A DNA stretch of 64,000 nt from Achatina immaculata (lineage: Eukaryota > Mollusca > Gastropoda > Stylommatophora > Achatinidae): the NCBI GenBank assembly GCA_009760885.1, contig CM019714.1, positions 3,025,895 through 3,089,894 of the forward strand, read 5' to 3'. Below are positions 1-11,600 of the stretch, piece after piece. The notes beneath the pieces are model-generated. The model was not told the origin of the DNA. It worked only from the letters and a program-made list of their open reading frames with translations, and ran no database searches. How positions within the stretch are numbered: position 1 is the stretch's first letter; every line of letters starts with the position of its first letter. Made by a program: the position numbers and the translations under genes.

Positions 1-364
1 CATATGTTCTCAAGATTCTTGAAGATCAATGCTGCTTTTGCAATTCTAACTTCTTTTCTGGTGTCACCATCCTGGTCTATGTAGCTGCCAAGGTATGCAA
101 AATGGTTTACTTCTTCAACAGCTGTTCCTTCTATGTATATTTTTCCTTCATGATTAATGAAAAGTTTCATTATTTTTGTTTTTTCTTTGTTAATTTCAAG
201 TCCTATTGTACTAGCCAGTGAAGACAGGGTATCTATTTTTCCTTGCATCGATTTCACATTGTGACTGATAAGAGTTATGTCATCTGCAAAATCAAGATCT
301 TCTAGTTGGGTACCATGTATCCAGTCAATCCCTGTTTTATCTATGCAGCTTATTCATATGCATA

Positions 365-618
365 TTTATATGCATATTCAAGACAAGTGAGATTCATAGG
401 ACATTTTGAGAGTAGGAAAACTGGAACACACTGTGGCAACTGGAAAAACTGAGGGAAGAAGAGACAAAGGAAGATAGAGAGAGAAGGTACTGGATGGGCT
501 GTCAGTGTGGCCTGGAAGAAAGTCACTGGTGGATCTCATAATTAATGCAAAAGACAGGGAATTGTGGAGAGAAATGATCTCCTACACTTCATGGCATGGC
601 ACTTAGATTAGATTAGAT
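365..618 (+). mobile_element. RTE-type LINE 3' end nested in RTE-A
   Basis: Plus-strand translation gives the typical C-terminal end of an RTE reverse transcriptase (DGLSVW, then NAKDRELWREMISYTSWHGT and stop), followed by a short TTAGA repeat tail at about 601-618. It belongs to a family different from RTE-A. Confidence 0.6.
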
Positions 619-1261
619 TTTTTCATTATGAAGACTATGGCAATTCCAAAAAGAAAGGAAAATATTATACACCCTTGTTTCACACTTGTTTCAATCTGGA
701 ACCATTTGCTTATTCCTTCTTCTGTGTTAATTACACAAACATATCCGTTGTAGAGATCCTTAATGATGTTGACAATTTTAGATAGTATTCCATATATTCT
801 TAAATTTCTCCACAATGAATCTCTGTGTATGCTATCAAATGCCTTTTAAAGTCTATGAAGTTCAGGATTAATGGTTTTTTGCTTTTCAATGTTCTTCAAG
901 TATTATTCTTAGACTAAAGATCTGATCAAGACAGCTTCTATCTTTTTGAAATCCTGCTTGTTCTTCTCTCATTGCAGTATCCACTATATCTTTAATTCTA
1001 TTCAGAATAACTTTGCAAAATACTTTTGACACAACTCCAGTTACTGCAGTCTCTAAGGTTGCCTTTTTTTGAGTATCTTAGTAACAATTCTTTTTTTCCA
1101 TTTAGAAGGGACCTTTTCTTCTTTCCAAATTTTATTAAACATTCTCTGTAGTTAGTTCATATTGTTACTGTTAATAGCTTTTAACATTTCAGCTGTTATT
1201 TCATCTTCACCTGCAGCTTTGATGTTAGACATTAGATTCATTGCTGTTTTGGTTTCATTCA

Positions 1262-1572
1262 TTCATTCATTCATTCATTCATTTGCATGTCCCTTGCGGA
1301 ACTCTGCCTTCCAAACAACACTTCTGTAGGCCTCTCGGTTGTGAGCAAGATGGCCTGCTGCTGCTGCGTCCACCTGCAGATCGTCAATGATTTCTTGCAG
1401 CCATCTTCGTTTTGGTCTTCCTCTTTTTCTTTTTCCCATTATGTATCCTTCCAAAATGGTCTTCTCTAAATTATAATGACGTTTAATGTGTCCAAAATAT
1501 TTAAGTTTTTCTCTTTAATCCTCTTTACTAGCCAGCCTTCTTCAATATTAAGCTCTTGTAGTATAGATATAT
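1262..1572 (-). mobile_element. RTE-B 3' fragment with 15-bp target-site duplication
   Basis: 5'-truncated RTE-B end on the minus strand with an ATTC (TGAA on its own strand) repeat tail. The host RTE-A sequence TTTTGGTTTCATTCA occurs on both sides, at 1247-1261 and 1573-1587. The insertion is therefore younger than the RTE-A copy it interrupts. Confidence 0.85.
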
Positions 1573-2255
1573 TTTTGGTTTCATTCAATGTAATTTCATC
1601 AAGATTGACATTTAGTTGTGGGTTTGGTAAGTTGGTTTCAAGATTTATCAATTCTTTTGGGTGTGGTCGATTAAGCATTTCTTGGAAGTGTTAGGCCCAT
1701 CTTTGCTTTTGGTCTTTACTTGATGTTAATAGTGTGCCAGTTTTGCTGAAGATGGATCTTTCTTTGGATGCAATAGTACCTGTTAACCTCTCTTGTATGT
1801 TATACAGAATTTTGCTGTCTCATGTTTTTGCTGCCTTATCTGCTTCTTTCACCATATTGTCCATGTATTCTCTTTTATCCCTTCTAGCTGAACTTTTTAC
1901 TTTATTTTCTAGTTCTTTGTATGTTGCTTTTGCCAGATCTTTTCTGAGATCTGTCTTTATATTCAACATGGCTAATTTGGCTTCTCATCTTTCATGTATG
2001 TATTTCCATGTGTTATCTGATATCCGTGCTTTCCTATGTTTTTTTTTCAATGCAGCACTTGCTTTTGCTGCTGTGGTTATGGCTGTGCTGTAAAAATTCC
2101 ATAATTCATTTATATCTGCCTCCTCAACCTCACTGAGTGCTGCGAACTGTTTGGTAAGTTCCAGATTGAAATTTTTGCTAGTATTTTATTCCTGCAGGCT
2201 ATGACTGTTTATCTTTCTGAGTATTACTTTCTTGTGTTGGCTTTTCAGTTTTATC

Positions 2256-3640
2256 TTACAGCATATAAAAGATCTGTATAATGACCAGAGAAATGTGCAG
2301 TTCAATGTAATCACGAACAATGAAGGACCACCAATATTGGAAATGGAAATAAGAAATGCACTCAAACAAATGCAAGCAAGGAAGGTACCAGGGCTTGATA
2401 GCATCACTAGAGAAATGATCATGGCACTAGGAGATATCCGCTTAGAAAAAATGACAAGTTCATAAATATGGTCTATGACACAGGACATAACCATCAAATC
2501 TGTTCAGATCAGTTTTAATTGCAATTCCAGAGAAAGCTGGGATAATAGACTGTGATAAATGCTGCACAATCAGTTTGATGAACCACATCACCAAAATACT
2601 GTTAAGAATCAGTACCTGAGAATATGAAATAAGATTAAAAACTGAAATCACAGAAGAACAATGTGGATTTGTTGAAGGAAAAAACACAAGTGATGCAATT
2701 TTTATATTAAGAAGTATAATAGAATACTCTCTAGAGGTAAACAGATATTTATACTTGTGCTTTATTGATTAGATGAAAGTTTTTGACATGAAGAGTTACA
2801 CACCATCATATACAAATGCTAGAAAGACAATGCAAATGGTAAAGATATGAGAATTATTAAGGATGTGTACTGGAAGCAAAGAGAAGCAATAAGAATGAAT
2901 GAAGACATGGGTGAGTATCAGGATATAAAACAAGATGTAAGACAACGGTCATTTTGTCACCTGGTCTATTCTCATTATACAGTGAAAACATCATGAGAGG
3001 CATTAAAAATGTGAAAGAAATTAAAATAGGAGGCCATAATGTCAATAACCTGAGATATGAGAATGACATCGTTCTAACAACAAAAAGTGAAAGCAATTTG
3101 CCAGTGAACAGGATTATTGCAGAGAACTATAAAAGAGGCTCGGAGCTTAACCTTGTCAACAGACATTAGAAAAAGTGTCTTGAAATGCTATATTGAGCCT
3201 GTATTACTATATGGGAGAGAATCATGACCATTAACTAAAACAACAACGAGAGTATTAGAAGCAAATGAAATGTGCTTCTATAAAGAATGTTAATAATACC
3301 ATGGACAGCTAAAATAAAAAATGAGGAATGCCTAAGAAAAGTCAATGAGAAACAAAGCTTGATGAAAACACTACAGAGGAGGCTGTCTAGTTCACTAGCC
3401 ATAAAAGGAGGAGGAACTAAAAATATCATGAAAACACAGAAAACTGGAGGCAGGAAAGGAAGAGGTAGACCAAGAGAGAAAATTTTAGATGGTTTGATAA
3501 AATGGCATGGGAGAACCACAACAAAACTGATGGAAAACATGAAAGATTGGAAACCGGAAAGACACAGTTGCCAATGTCTCCAGGCATGGCACATGATGAT
3601 GATAGCTAAATGGCAACAAGGTATGAACAATGATAATATC
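2256..3640 (+). mobile_element. RTE-C LINE fragment
   Basis: Plus-strand remains of an RTE-C polyprotein: the linker (ARKVPGLDSITREMI), a decayed RT core (LFSLYSENIMRGIKNVKEI, NNLRYEND where YADD is expected) and the C-terminal stretch (IPWTAKIKNEE, GRGRPREKILDGL). It ends near a GATGATGATAG tail at 3594-3606. Stops and frameshifts make it non-functional. Confidence 0.75.
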
Positions 3641-3689
3641 AAAAAGAAAAAAAAACATATCAAAGTCTTCCAAATAAGAAGACACTGAT

Positions 3690-4500
3690 ACTAGCAAATA
3701 AATTCATTTGCTTTGGAACAACAATAACAGATGATGGCAAGTGCACAAATGAAATAAAATCATGAACAGGTAAGGCACATGCAGCTTTCTACAGCATGAA
3801 ATAAGAAATTGTCCCTAAAAGTGAGGAAAGAGTAATAAGGCCAATAAAGCTATATGGTTGTGAAATAGTTAACAAAAAGACAACAAATTGGAAGCACTGG
3901 AGATGTGGTTTTTGCCAAAGATGCAACAAATACCCTGGACAGACAACAGAGATGTGGTTTTTGCCAAAGATGCAACAAATACCCTGGACAGACAACAGAG
4001 ATGTGGTTTTTGCCAAAGATGCAACAAATACCTTGGACAGACAACAGAGATGTGGTTTTTGCCAAAGATGCAACAAATACCCTGGACAGACAACAGAGAT
4101 GTGGTTTTTGCCAAAGATGCAACAAATACCCTGGACAGACAACAGAGATGTGGTTTTTGCCAAAGATGCAACAAATACCTTGGACAGACAACAGAGATGT
4201 GGTTTTTGCCAAAGATGCAACAAATACCCCGGACAGACAGAAAAACAAATGAAAAAGTCCTCAAAGAAATTTCAGAGCAACAAAAACTAGTTAAAATGAT
4301 GAAAAAGATGGAAAATTTCTTGGACATGTCATTAGAAGACCAATTCAAGGGAAAATGGAAAACATGAAGCCCAAGAGTGGGCTGACCAAGTGGCACAGAA
4401 AAAGAAAAGCATGTGAACTAATCAGAAATACCAAGGACCATATAAGATGAAGAAGCATGATCACCAACACCATCTGGCATGGAACACAATAATAACAAAA
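3690..4500 (+). mobile_element. Second RTE-C C-terminal fragment, expanded by a minisatellite
   Basis: Reading FGTTITDDGKCTNEIKS to the final NTIWHGTQ gives the last third of an RTE-C RT, closing with an AATAATAAC-type tail. Its EMWF...IPWT motif region has been amplified into the 49-bp array at 3898-4245. Confidence 0.7.
3898..4245 (+). repeat. 49-bp minisatellite, 7 copies, inside RTE-C coding sequence
   Basis: The unit GATGTGGTTTTTGCCAAAGA... repeats every 49 bp. The unit corresponds to the RTE-C C-terminal motif (ALEMWFLPKMQQIPWTD, compare AEMWFIRRMLRIPWTAK in the 39-kb copy). Because 49 = 3n+1, the frame rotates through the array and all frames stay open. A CCCTGG/CCTTGG variant follows the order C-C-T-C-C-T, suggesting a three-unit higher-order repeat. 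Confidence 0.95.
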
Positions 4501-4700
4501 ACAACATTATACATGACCACAAGAGTAAGTGGGACTTTTCAGTAACTGCTGTGCACTCTTGTTCTGAAAAGTGTGTTCATAAAGCTCTGGACACTACTTT
4601 ATTTTCCAGGTCAGGTATCTTTACTGCTGGGTCTAAATTCTCAATCTAGCTTTTCTTACTCCCTCTTTTGACCACTGCACTCTGATTTATATTTTTTTTT
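4500..4700. other. Intergenic/intron sequence, nothing recognised
   Basis: AT-rich unique-looking sequence between the RTE-C tail and the 57-bp array. No exon or element is evident. Confidence 0.5.
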
Positions 4701-5905
4701 CATGACATATCTAATTCTATACCATAAGAACAGTTTTACCACAGCCATGACCACCACACACTATCATCTAATTCTATACCATAAGAACAGTTTTACCACA
4801 GCCATGACCACCACACACTATCATCTAATTCTATACCATAAGAACAGTTTTACCACAGTCATGACCACCACACACTATCATCTAATTCTATACCATAAGA
4901 ACAGTTTCACCACAGTCATGACCACCACACACTATCATCTAATTCTATACCATAAGAACAGTTTTACCACAGTCATGACCACCACACACCATCATCTAAT
5001 TATATACCATAAGAACAGTTTTACCACAGTCATGACCACCATATAGCATCAACTAAATTCTGTACCATAAGAACAGTTTTACCACAGTCATGACCACCAT
5101 ACAGCATCAACTAAATTCTGTACCATAAGAACAGTTTTACCACAGTCATGACCACCATATAGCATCAACTAAATTCTGTACCATAAGAACAGTTTTACCA
5201 CAGTCATGACCACCATATAGCATCAACTAAATTCTGTACCATAAGAACAGTTTTACCACAGTCATGACCACCATATAGCATCAACTAAATTCTGTACCAT
5301 AAGAACAGTTTTACCACAGTCATGACCACCATACACAGTCACCTAATTCTATATCATAAGAACAGTTTTACCATAGTCAAGACCACCATACAGCATCAAC
5401 TAAATTCTGTACCATAAGAACAGTTTTACCACAGTCATGACCACCACACACCATCTAATTCTATACCATAAGAACAGTTTTACCACAGTCATGACCATCA
5501 CACACCATCATCTAATTCTATACCATAAGAACAGTTTTACCACAGTCATGACCACCATATAGCATCAACTAAATTCTGTACCATAAGAACAGTTTTACCA
5601 GTCTGAACACCACACACCATCATCTAATTCTATACCATAAGAACAGTTTTACCAGTCTGAACACCACACACCATCATCTAATTCTATACCATAAGAACAG
5701 TTTTACCAGTCTGAACACCACACACCATCATCTAATTCTATACCATAAGAACAGTTTTACCAGTCTGAACACCACACACCATCATCTAATTCTATACCAT
5801 AAGAACAGTTTTACCAGTCTGAACACCACACATCATCATCTAATTCTATACCATAAGAACAGTTTTACCAGTCTGAACACCATACACTGTTATCTAATTC
5901 TGTAC
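4700..5905 (+). repeat. 54-58-bp minisatellite, about 21 copies in three variant blocks
   Basis: The core ATACCATAAGAACAGTTTTACC is constant. Block one (to about 5045) has 57-bp units ending CCACACACTATCATC, block two 58-bp units with CCATATAGCATCAAC, and the last block (about 5590-5890) 54-bp units with GTCTGAACACC. Blocks of like units show local expansion. Two degenerate units recur at 8395-8500. Confidence 0.95.
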
Positions 5906-6040
5906 TATTCATTCATTCACGATAATTAGTGTATAAGTATACAACTATACACGAAGCACTGCAGTAGAGCTGTGATACCAGAATGTATAAAATAGGAAAA
6001 AAGTAGGAGCAGCTTTATTCCTTAACGATTACAAAGTTGT

Positions 6041-6066
6041 GACGTTTCGGCGTGAGCCTTAATCAT
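6041..6066 (-). ncRNA. Hammerhead-like motif in PLE end (copy 1)
   Basis: Minus strand: ATGATTA, a GGC/GCC stem II with TCAC loop, GAAA, then CGTC. Flanking TTGT and ACAA can form stem I. Core positions C3 and G8 of the classic CUGAUGA are A and U. Stem III would be the self-complementary ACGT without a loop. Confidence 0.45.
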
Positions 6067-6670
6067 ACAAAAACATACAGGATGAAGAAATAGAGAGAGG
6101 AGATAAAGTATAGATTCACATGAACACTATTAAAAAAAAAAAATTTTTTTAAAGAGTACTTAGCTGTAAATTGCAAGGTGTGGCTTGTCTGGCGGTGTGT
6201 GTCAGGAATGGATCTAGTGGGACGTGGAGACTGTTTAAATAGAGACCTGTGACATGTGGTCAGTGGGTTGTAACTGGGGGTGGTGGATGCTTACTTTTCA
6301 AACTTCCTCACAGCATCACTCTGCAACCCCGCTATTTTCTCTGCAACCCCTCTTCTCTGCAACCCCTCTTCCCCAATCATCTGCTTCAATTTCCCCTAGC
6401 TAGGTCAGTATTGCATCACTCTCTCTCCCCTCCCCGGTTCCCCATCCACCACCCCCAGTTACAACCCACTGACCACATGTCACAGGTCTCTATTTAAACA
6501 GTCTCCACGTCCCACTAGATCCATTCCTGACACACACCGCCAGACAAGCCACACCTTGCAATTTACAGCTAAGTACTCTTTTAAAAAAAAATATATTTTT
6601 AAAAAAATAGTATTCATGTGAATCTATACTTTATCTCCTCTCTCTGTTTCTTCATCCTGTATGTTTTTGT

Positions 6671-6696
6671 ATGATTAAGGCTCACGCCGAAATGTC
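6671..6696 (+). ncRNA. Hammerhead-like motif in PLE end (copy 2)
   Basis: Same layout as copy 1 on the plus strand: ATGATTA, GGC-TCAC-GCC, GAAA, TGTC, with TTGT/ACAA flanks. The C before GTC is T here, weakening the ACGT palindrome. Confidence 0.42.
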
Positions 6697-6765
6697 ACAA
6701 CTTTGTAATCGTTAAGGAATAAAGCTGCTCCTACTTTTTTCCTATTTTATACATTCTATTCATTC

Positions 6766-8385
6766 ATTCATTCATTTGCATGTCCCTTGTGGAACTTTGC
6801 CCCCCTAACAGCACTCTTGTAGGCCTCTCAGTTGTAAGCAAGATGGCCTGCTGCTGATGCAACCATTTGCAGATAATCAACAATGTATTGCAGCCTTCTT
6901 CACCTTGGTCTTCCTCTCTTTCTTTTTCTCCTTGTTTTATATCAAACCAAGTTGTTGTTTAACCATTTATTCTTACTGCTGCTTGTTGGTCTAGATACAG
7001 CAGTGATGTTAATTGTATCAAATGTGTTGGAAATCCCATTTTTCCATTATTTCCCAAAGTTTCTGGTGTTGTACACAATCAAATGCCTTTGAGTAGTCTA
7101 TAAGGGATAAATATAGATTCACATTAAACTCTCTGCATTTCTCTATTATTAATCTTATATTGAATATATGATCTCTTGATCGTCTTCCTTGCCTGAAACC
7201 AGCTTGGACCATATTGATTTCTTCTTCTATTTTCTTACGAAGTCTACCCATTATGATTTTTAACAGAATTTTACTGGCATGACTAATCAGGGCAACAGTT
7301 CTGTAGTTTGTGCATAATTTCAGGTTACCCTTTTTTTTGGCAGTGGTATGAATACAGTTCTTTTCCATTCTTTTGGCCAAATACCTGAATGCCATATCTT
7401 TTTACATAGTGCATGATAGATTGTTGCACAATCCTTTCCTCCTGCTTTAATAAATTCAGCTGTTATCTCATCACATCCTGGTGATTTACCATTTTTCAGA
7501 TTCTTTATTGCCCAAAAAACTTCTTCTATTGTCGGTTCGGGTTCTTTCTCCTCCAATAATAATTCACACTGTTGATTTCTGCTTTCACAGTCAGTTGTTT
7601 CATACATTCCTCTGCAATATTCCTTCCATCTTTCTAGAATTTCCTCTGTCTCTGTCAAGGTATTCCCCATCTTCTCACAAATTACATTTAGCTTAGGTGT
7701 GACATTTCTCATCAATGTCTTCATTTCTTTAAACATTTCACTATCTCTTCCACACTTCTGATGCCCTTCTATTCTTTTACAACAATCTTATATGTATTGT
7801 TTTTTGTCTTTTCTTATGTTTCTTTGTACTTCTTATTTTAAAGATTTATATTTCTCTTTGTTGTTGTTTGTCGCTTTCCATTGCGTCTTCATTTCTCTAC
7901 ATTGTTTTATCAGTTCTAGTGTGCCTGCTGTAATCCATCCATTCTTTTGTGTTTTCTTTACTGGAACCATGTCTTTAGCTGTTGTTATTAAGATATCTCT
8001 GGCCTGTGTAGCCAAATCATCTGGTGTCATCTCCTCCTGTACAGCCATCAGGATTTCGAAACGTTTCTTCATTTCTATACCATATTGTTCTGGTATTTTT
8101 GTAAGATCAAAGCGGAGTGGTCTTGATCCTGCAAATGTCTTTTTTATCTTTATCTTCATGTCTGCTATTAATAACTCACGGCCCATGTCACAATCAGCAC
8201 CTAGTAAAGTTTTTACTGATGTTATACTTGATCTCCACCTTCTTTGCACTAAAATGTAATTTATTTGATTCTTGGTCTTCCCATCAGGTGATGTCCATGT
8301 GTAAAATCTTCTTGGATGTTGTTTAAAAAGTGTGTTAGCAATCATTAGCTCATTTTCCATGCAAAAAGCCATTAGATTGTCGCCT
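6766..8385 (-). mobile_element. RTE-B (BovB-like) LINE, internally deleted
   Basis: Minus strand. The 3' tail of ATTC repeats and the C-terminal coding end (6766-6933) join directly to the RT and endonuclease region (6934-8385). RT motifs are QAGFRQGRRSRDHIFNIR and LIDYSKAFDCVQH; the linker shows GKSPGCDEITAEFIKAGG; the endonuclease end shows HPRRFYTWTSPDGKT and GADCD. The YADD-bearing part is missing, so the copy is dead. It is close in sequence to the copy at 12955-14692. Confidence 0.88.
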
Positions 8386-8394
8386 GCTTCATTT

Positions 8395-8500
8395 TCTGTA
8401 CTATAAGAACTGTTTTACCACAATCATCACCACCATACACTTTCATCTAATTCTGCACTATAAGACCAGTCTTACCACAATCTTCACCACACATCGTCTC
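8395..8500 (+). repeat. Two degenerate units of the 4.7-kb minisatellite
   Basis: CTATAAGAACTGTTTTACCA and a second CTATAAGACCAGTCTTACCA unit, about 57 bp apart, end just downstream of EGFR exon 7. The RTE-B copy lies between these and the large array, so the array was probably split by that insertion. Confidence 0.6.
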
Positions 8501-8536
8501 CAAATGTTGGTTTGGGAGTAACAGTAAATCACTTAC

Positions 8537-8655
8537 AAAGCACTGCTCATCGCTTCCACCACTGCATCCAACTGCACAAGAACTATGACAACACTCGCCT
8601 TCACTTGGACCAAAGCATCTTCCATCACATTCATCATGACAAGTTCTGGGCATGG
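8537..8655 (-). CDS. EGFR: EGFR exon 7: furin-like cysteine-rich domain
   Basis: 119 nt, acceptor TTATTTTCAG, donor GTAAGTGA. It encodes AMPRTCHDECDGRC, then ECCHSSCAVGC and SDEQCF, matching CAQQCSGRC...DCCHNQCAAGC...SDCL of EGFR with every cysteine kept. It ends in phase 0. No following exon could be found between 1 and 8500. Confidence 0.9.
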
Positions 8656-11600
8656 CTGAAAATAAAGGAGTGGATGATCCAGAAATAACAAGTCAAATGG
8701 TTTGACCATGTTACAAAACTACCACTAGACAGTATAGCTCATAAAACATTCATGCTAAGAATTGTAGGAACCAACTGCACAGGCCACCCTTGAAAGAGGT
8801 ATGGTAATGGTAAGGTACGGTAAAATTTCCATTTGCATGCCATTAAGGTATATTGGGGATACAGTGTTAGGCTCATACAAAGTGTGGTCAGTACCACACC
8901 TGGCCACTTTACCTTCCCAGATTTCTCTGGTACCCATTTTTAGAGGCTTGGTGAACCCTGGGGCCTTTTTAGTGTATACCAGAAAATTTCCTACTGCTGG
9001 GACTGAATCCACTACCACCAGATTAGTAAGCAGAGTGATGAAAGAGGTGATGGGATGAACAAACTTTAAAGATCCCGTTATACGAAGGAAATCACTAAGC
9101 CCTGTCAAAATGTCCTTTTGTCCCCTCAACAGTGAAAAGGTCTATAAGGAAGGAGACAAGACAATATTGAAAGTTTATGAATCATGGAATGCATATAACA
9201 TCGACAGATACTGGAATGGTTTATAGTTGCAGGAACGAACATAGCTTATATTTTTTATGTAAGATGGGGGAGTATTCCAAAGATGAGCAGCAGAGTAAGC
9301 AAGATTTTCCTTAAATAAATCAAGCTTAGCTTTCAGAAGAATATTATTGTTTAACCCTTGCTGGCCTGTCCTTGGATAACTAAAAGAATGGGGGCTGATC
9401 TTTCATCCAGGGTACTTTTTAAATTACAACAATAAAAATAATCATAGTAGACCTATTAGACATTTCATGGGATTACCTATTATTGCTAATTCATTTGAAA
9501 GTTTTAGTCAATTTGTTATGAATTATTTCAATTTGTGAGTGTGCATTCTTGTGAGTTTTATTTGCATTGTGTATGTATACAAAAATAAGTTTCTGATTAC
9601 ACATGATGGGCATAAGATAACAAACACAGTAAGAAATTTTCTGTTTTCTTGTATTTTGATTACTTTTTCTTCATTCAAAGTTTAATAAATACATTTTTTG
9701 ACCTTTTTTTTAAATTCTCAGATACAGTTCTTTCATACAATAAATATTTGATACTTTTTTGTTGTGGATTTAAATATTTTATACTTTTTTGTTGTAGATT
9801 TAAATATTTTATACTTTTTGTTGTGGATTTAAATATTTTATATTTGTTTGTTGTAGATTTAAATATTTTATACTTTTTTGCTGTGGATTTAAATATTTGA
9901 TACCTTTTGTTGTGGATTTAAATATTTGATATATTTTGTTGTGGATTTAAATATTTTATACTTTTTGTTGTGGATTTAAATATTTTATACTTTTTTGTTG
10001 TGGATTTAAATATTTTATACTTTTGTGCTGTGGATTTAAATATTTGATACGTTTTTGTTGCGGATTTAAATATTTGATATCTTTTGTTGTGGATTTAAAT
10101 ATTTTATACTTTTTGTTGTGGACAAATGGATGTAACAGCAGCAGGGCATCTTGCTTACAACTGAGAGGCCTACAAGTGAGCTGTTAAGGTGGAAAAGTTC
10201 TGCAATGGACATGCAAATGACTGACTGACTATTGTGGATTTAAATATTTGGTATCTTTTGTTGTGGATTCATATAGTTAAACATTTTAACTTCCAAACAA
10301 GGTACTGTGCATTAGGTTTTGTCAAGTAGAAGGCAAAGAGGCTAAAAAAAAAAGGTGATCTGGGGAGATAACCTTAGGAGGGTTTTACCTAAACTTTGGG
10401 TTATATTTTCTACAGGTAAGACACAACATTCTGTCACAGCTTTGGGGCTCCTATCAAGATCTGGAGAGGACTGTGGGCTTTGCCATGTTGACAGGGATCA
10501 GGATTTGAAGTGACCAACAACCTCAAACGCAGAAGAAGAAGAAGACGAAGAAGATGAACTAATCTGGACTTGAATATGAAACTGTTCTTGTTTTTTTTTG
10601 AGAAGTAGAATTCTGAGATGTTTGTGGTAATGAAGGTCAAAACCCTATTACTTACTACTAACATTATGGTTGATACTATGGCAGTGACCATTTACTATGC
10701 TCAGTGAGAATAGCTGAGAGCTGACCACTGAGACACCACACATCAGCATTCAAGTACGAGCACTCTAATCAGACACCACTTGATAGAGCACAACAAGCAG
10801 CCTGGAAGAGAGAAAGGGCGTCCATCTGCCTCATGGTGCACAGAGAAAATCGAAAAGGCCTAGGAGAAACAGTGGCTGAAGTGGCAGAAGAAAAATGTTG
10901 GCAGGATGGGGGGAAAAGGAAAAGGTTGTGAAAGATACACAGATTGCCAGACATACCTTCAAACATGTCCCTGCAGAATCTAAGATGTTGCTAGGGGGTG
11001 TTTGTGCAGGAGCTAGCAAAAGATAACCATACAAAATGTTTATGGTAAAATGATGGAGAAGATCATGGCAAAGAAACTGACATGGGAACTGAAGAATGAC
11101 AGACAGTTTCCAGGCACACTAGGTGGCTGTTGACCTGGCGGAGACATAACAAGCAATGCATCTATGCTGGCATATGATGTTTATGAAGGGTTTCAGAGGA
11201 AATGAGAGATGGCAGTTGTTGCACTGGATCTGGAGGATGCCTGTGACAGAGCTGACTACACAACACTCCTGTGCCTTATGATGGAAATGGGTATTGACAT
11301 CTGGATCTTGCAGTGGATAGCCTCGGTGCTTCTAAAGAGAACTGTTGTATTGCAATATGGATCACATGGATCTCAGAGCCTAGGATCATTGCAGTGGGAC
11401 TACCTCAAGGCTCTCCACTGTCACCAGTGCCTTTCAACATATCCGCTGCCAGAATTGCACAACTGCACCACACTGGCCCTGGCTGAATACTTGCATATGC
11501 AGATGACATCCTGACATATGTACATGAAAACTGCAGAGGATATTTGCCCACAATCAGGAAAATATTGCCAATATTATGGGTTGGCATAAGGGCAACAATG

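Larger units (their letters stand above)
1..2255 (-). mobile_element. RTE-A non-LTR retrotransposon, broken, with two nested insertions
   Basis: Minus-strand pieces 1-349, 619-1261 and 1588-2255 align in order with the other RTE-A copies. They cover the C-terminal RT region, the RT core (GIPSKIVNIIKDLYNGYVC, FQIETSVKQGC) and the linker up to the endonuclease end. Frameshifts and stops are frequent. The copy is cut by an RTE tail at 350-618 and an RTE-B tail at 1262-1572. Confidence 0.8.
5930..6765. mobile_element. Two PLE terminal repeats in inverted orientation
   Basis: The left arm (about 5975-6285) is almost exactly the reverse complement of the right arm (about 6450-6760). Each arm holds the PLE terminal segment with TAAGGCTCACGCCGAAA, an AATAAAGCTG stretch and a TTTTTTCCTATTTTATACAT end. 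A pyrimidine-rich spacer of about 160 bp separates them. No PLE coding region lies between, so this is a solo inverted pair. Confidence 0.8.

Noticed and set aside
3888..4396. Six overlapping open frames on both strands over the 49-bp array
   Set aside because: Frame rotation of a repeat without stops, not genes.
4700..5905. CRISPR-like appearance of regularly spaced repeats
   Set aside because: The units are contiguous with no unique spacers, in animal DNA. It is a minisatellite. The same applies to the 56-kb and 31-kb arrays.
10434..10691. Minus-strand frame containing NPDPCQHG, which resembles an EGF-like module
   Set aside because: Only two cysteine-type landmarks are absent or present by chance, no splice borders fit, and the region is a GAA-tailed repeat end.
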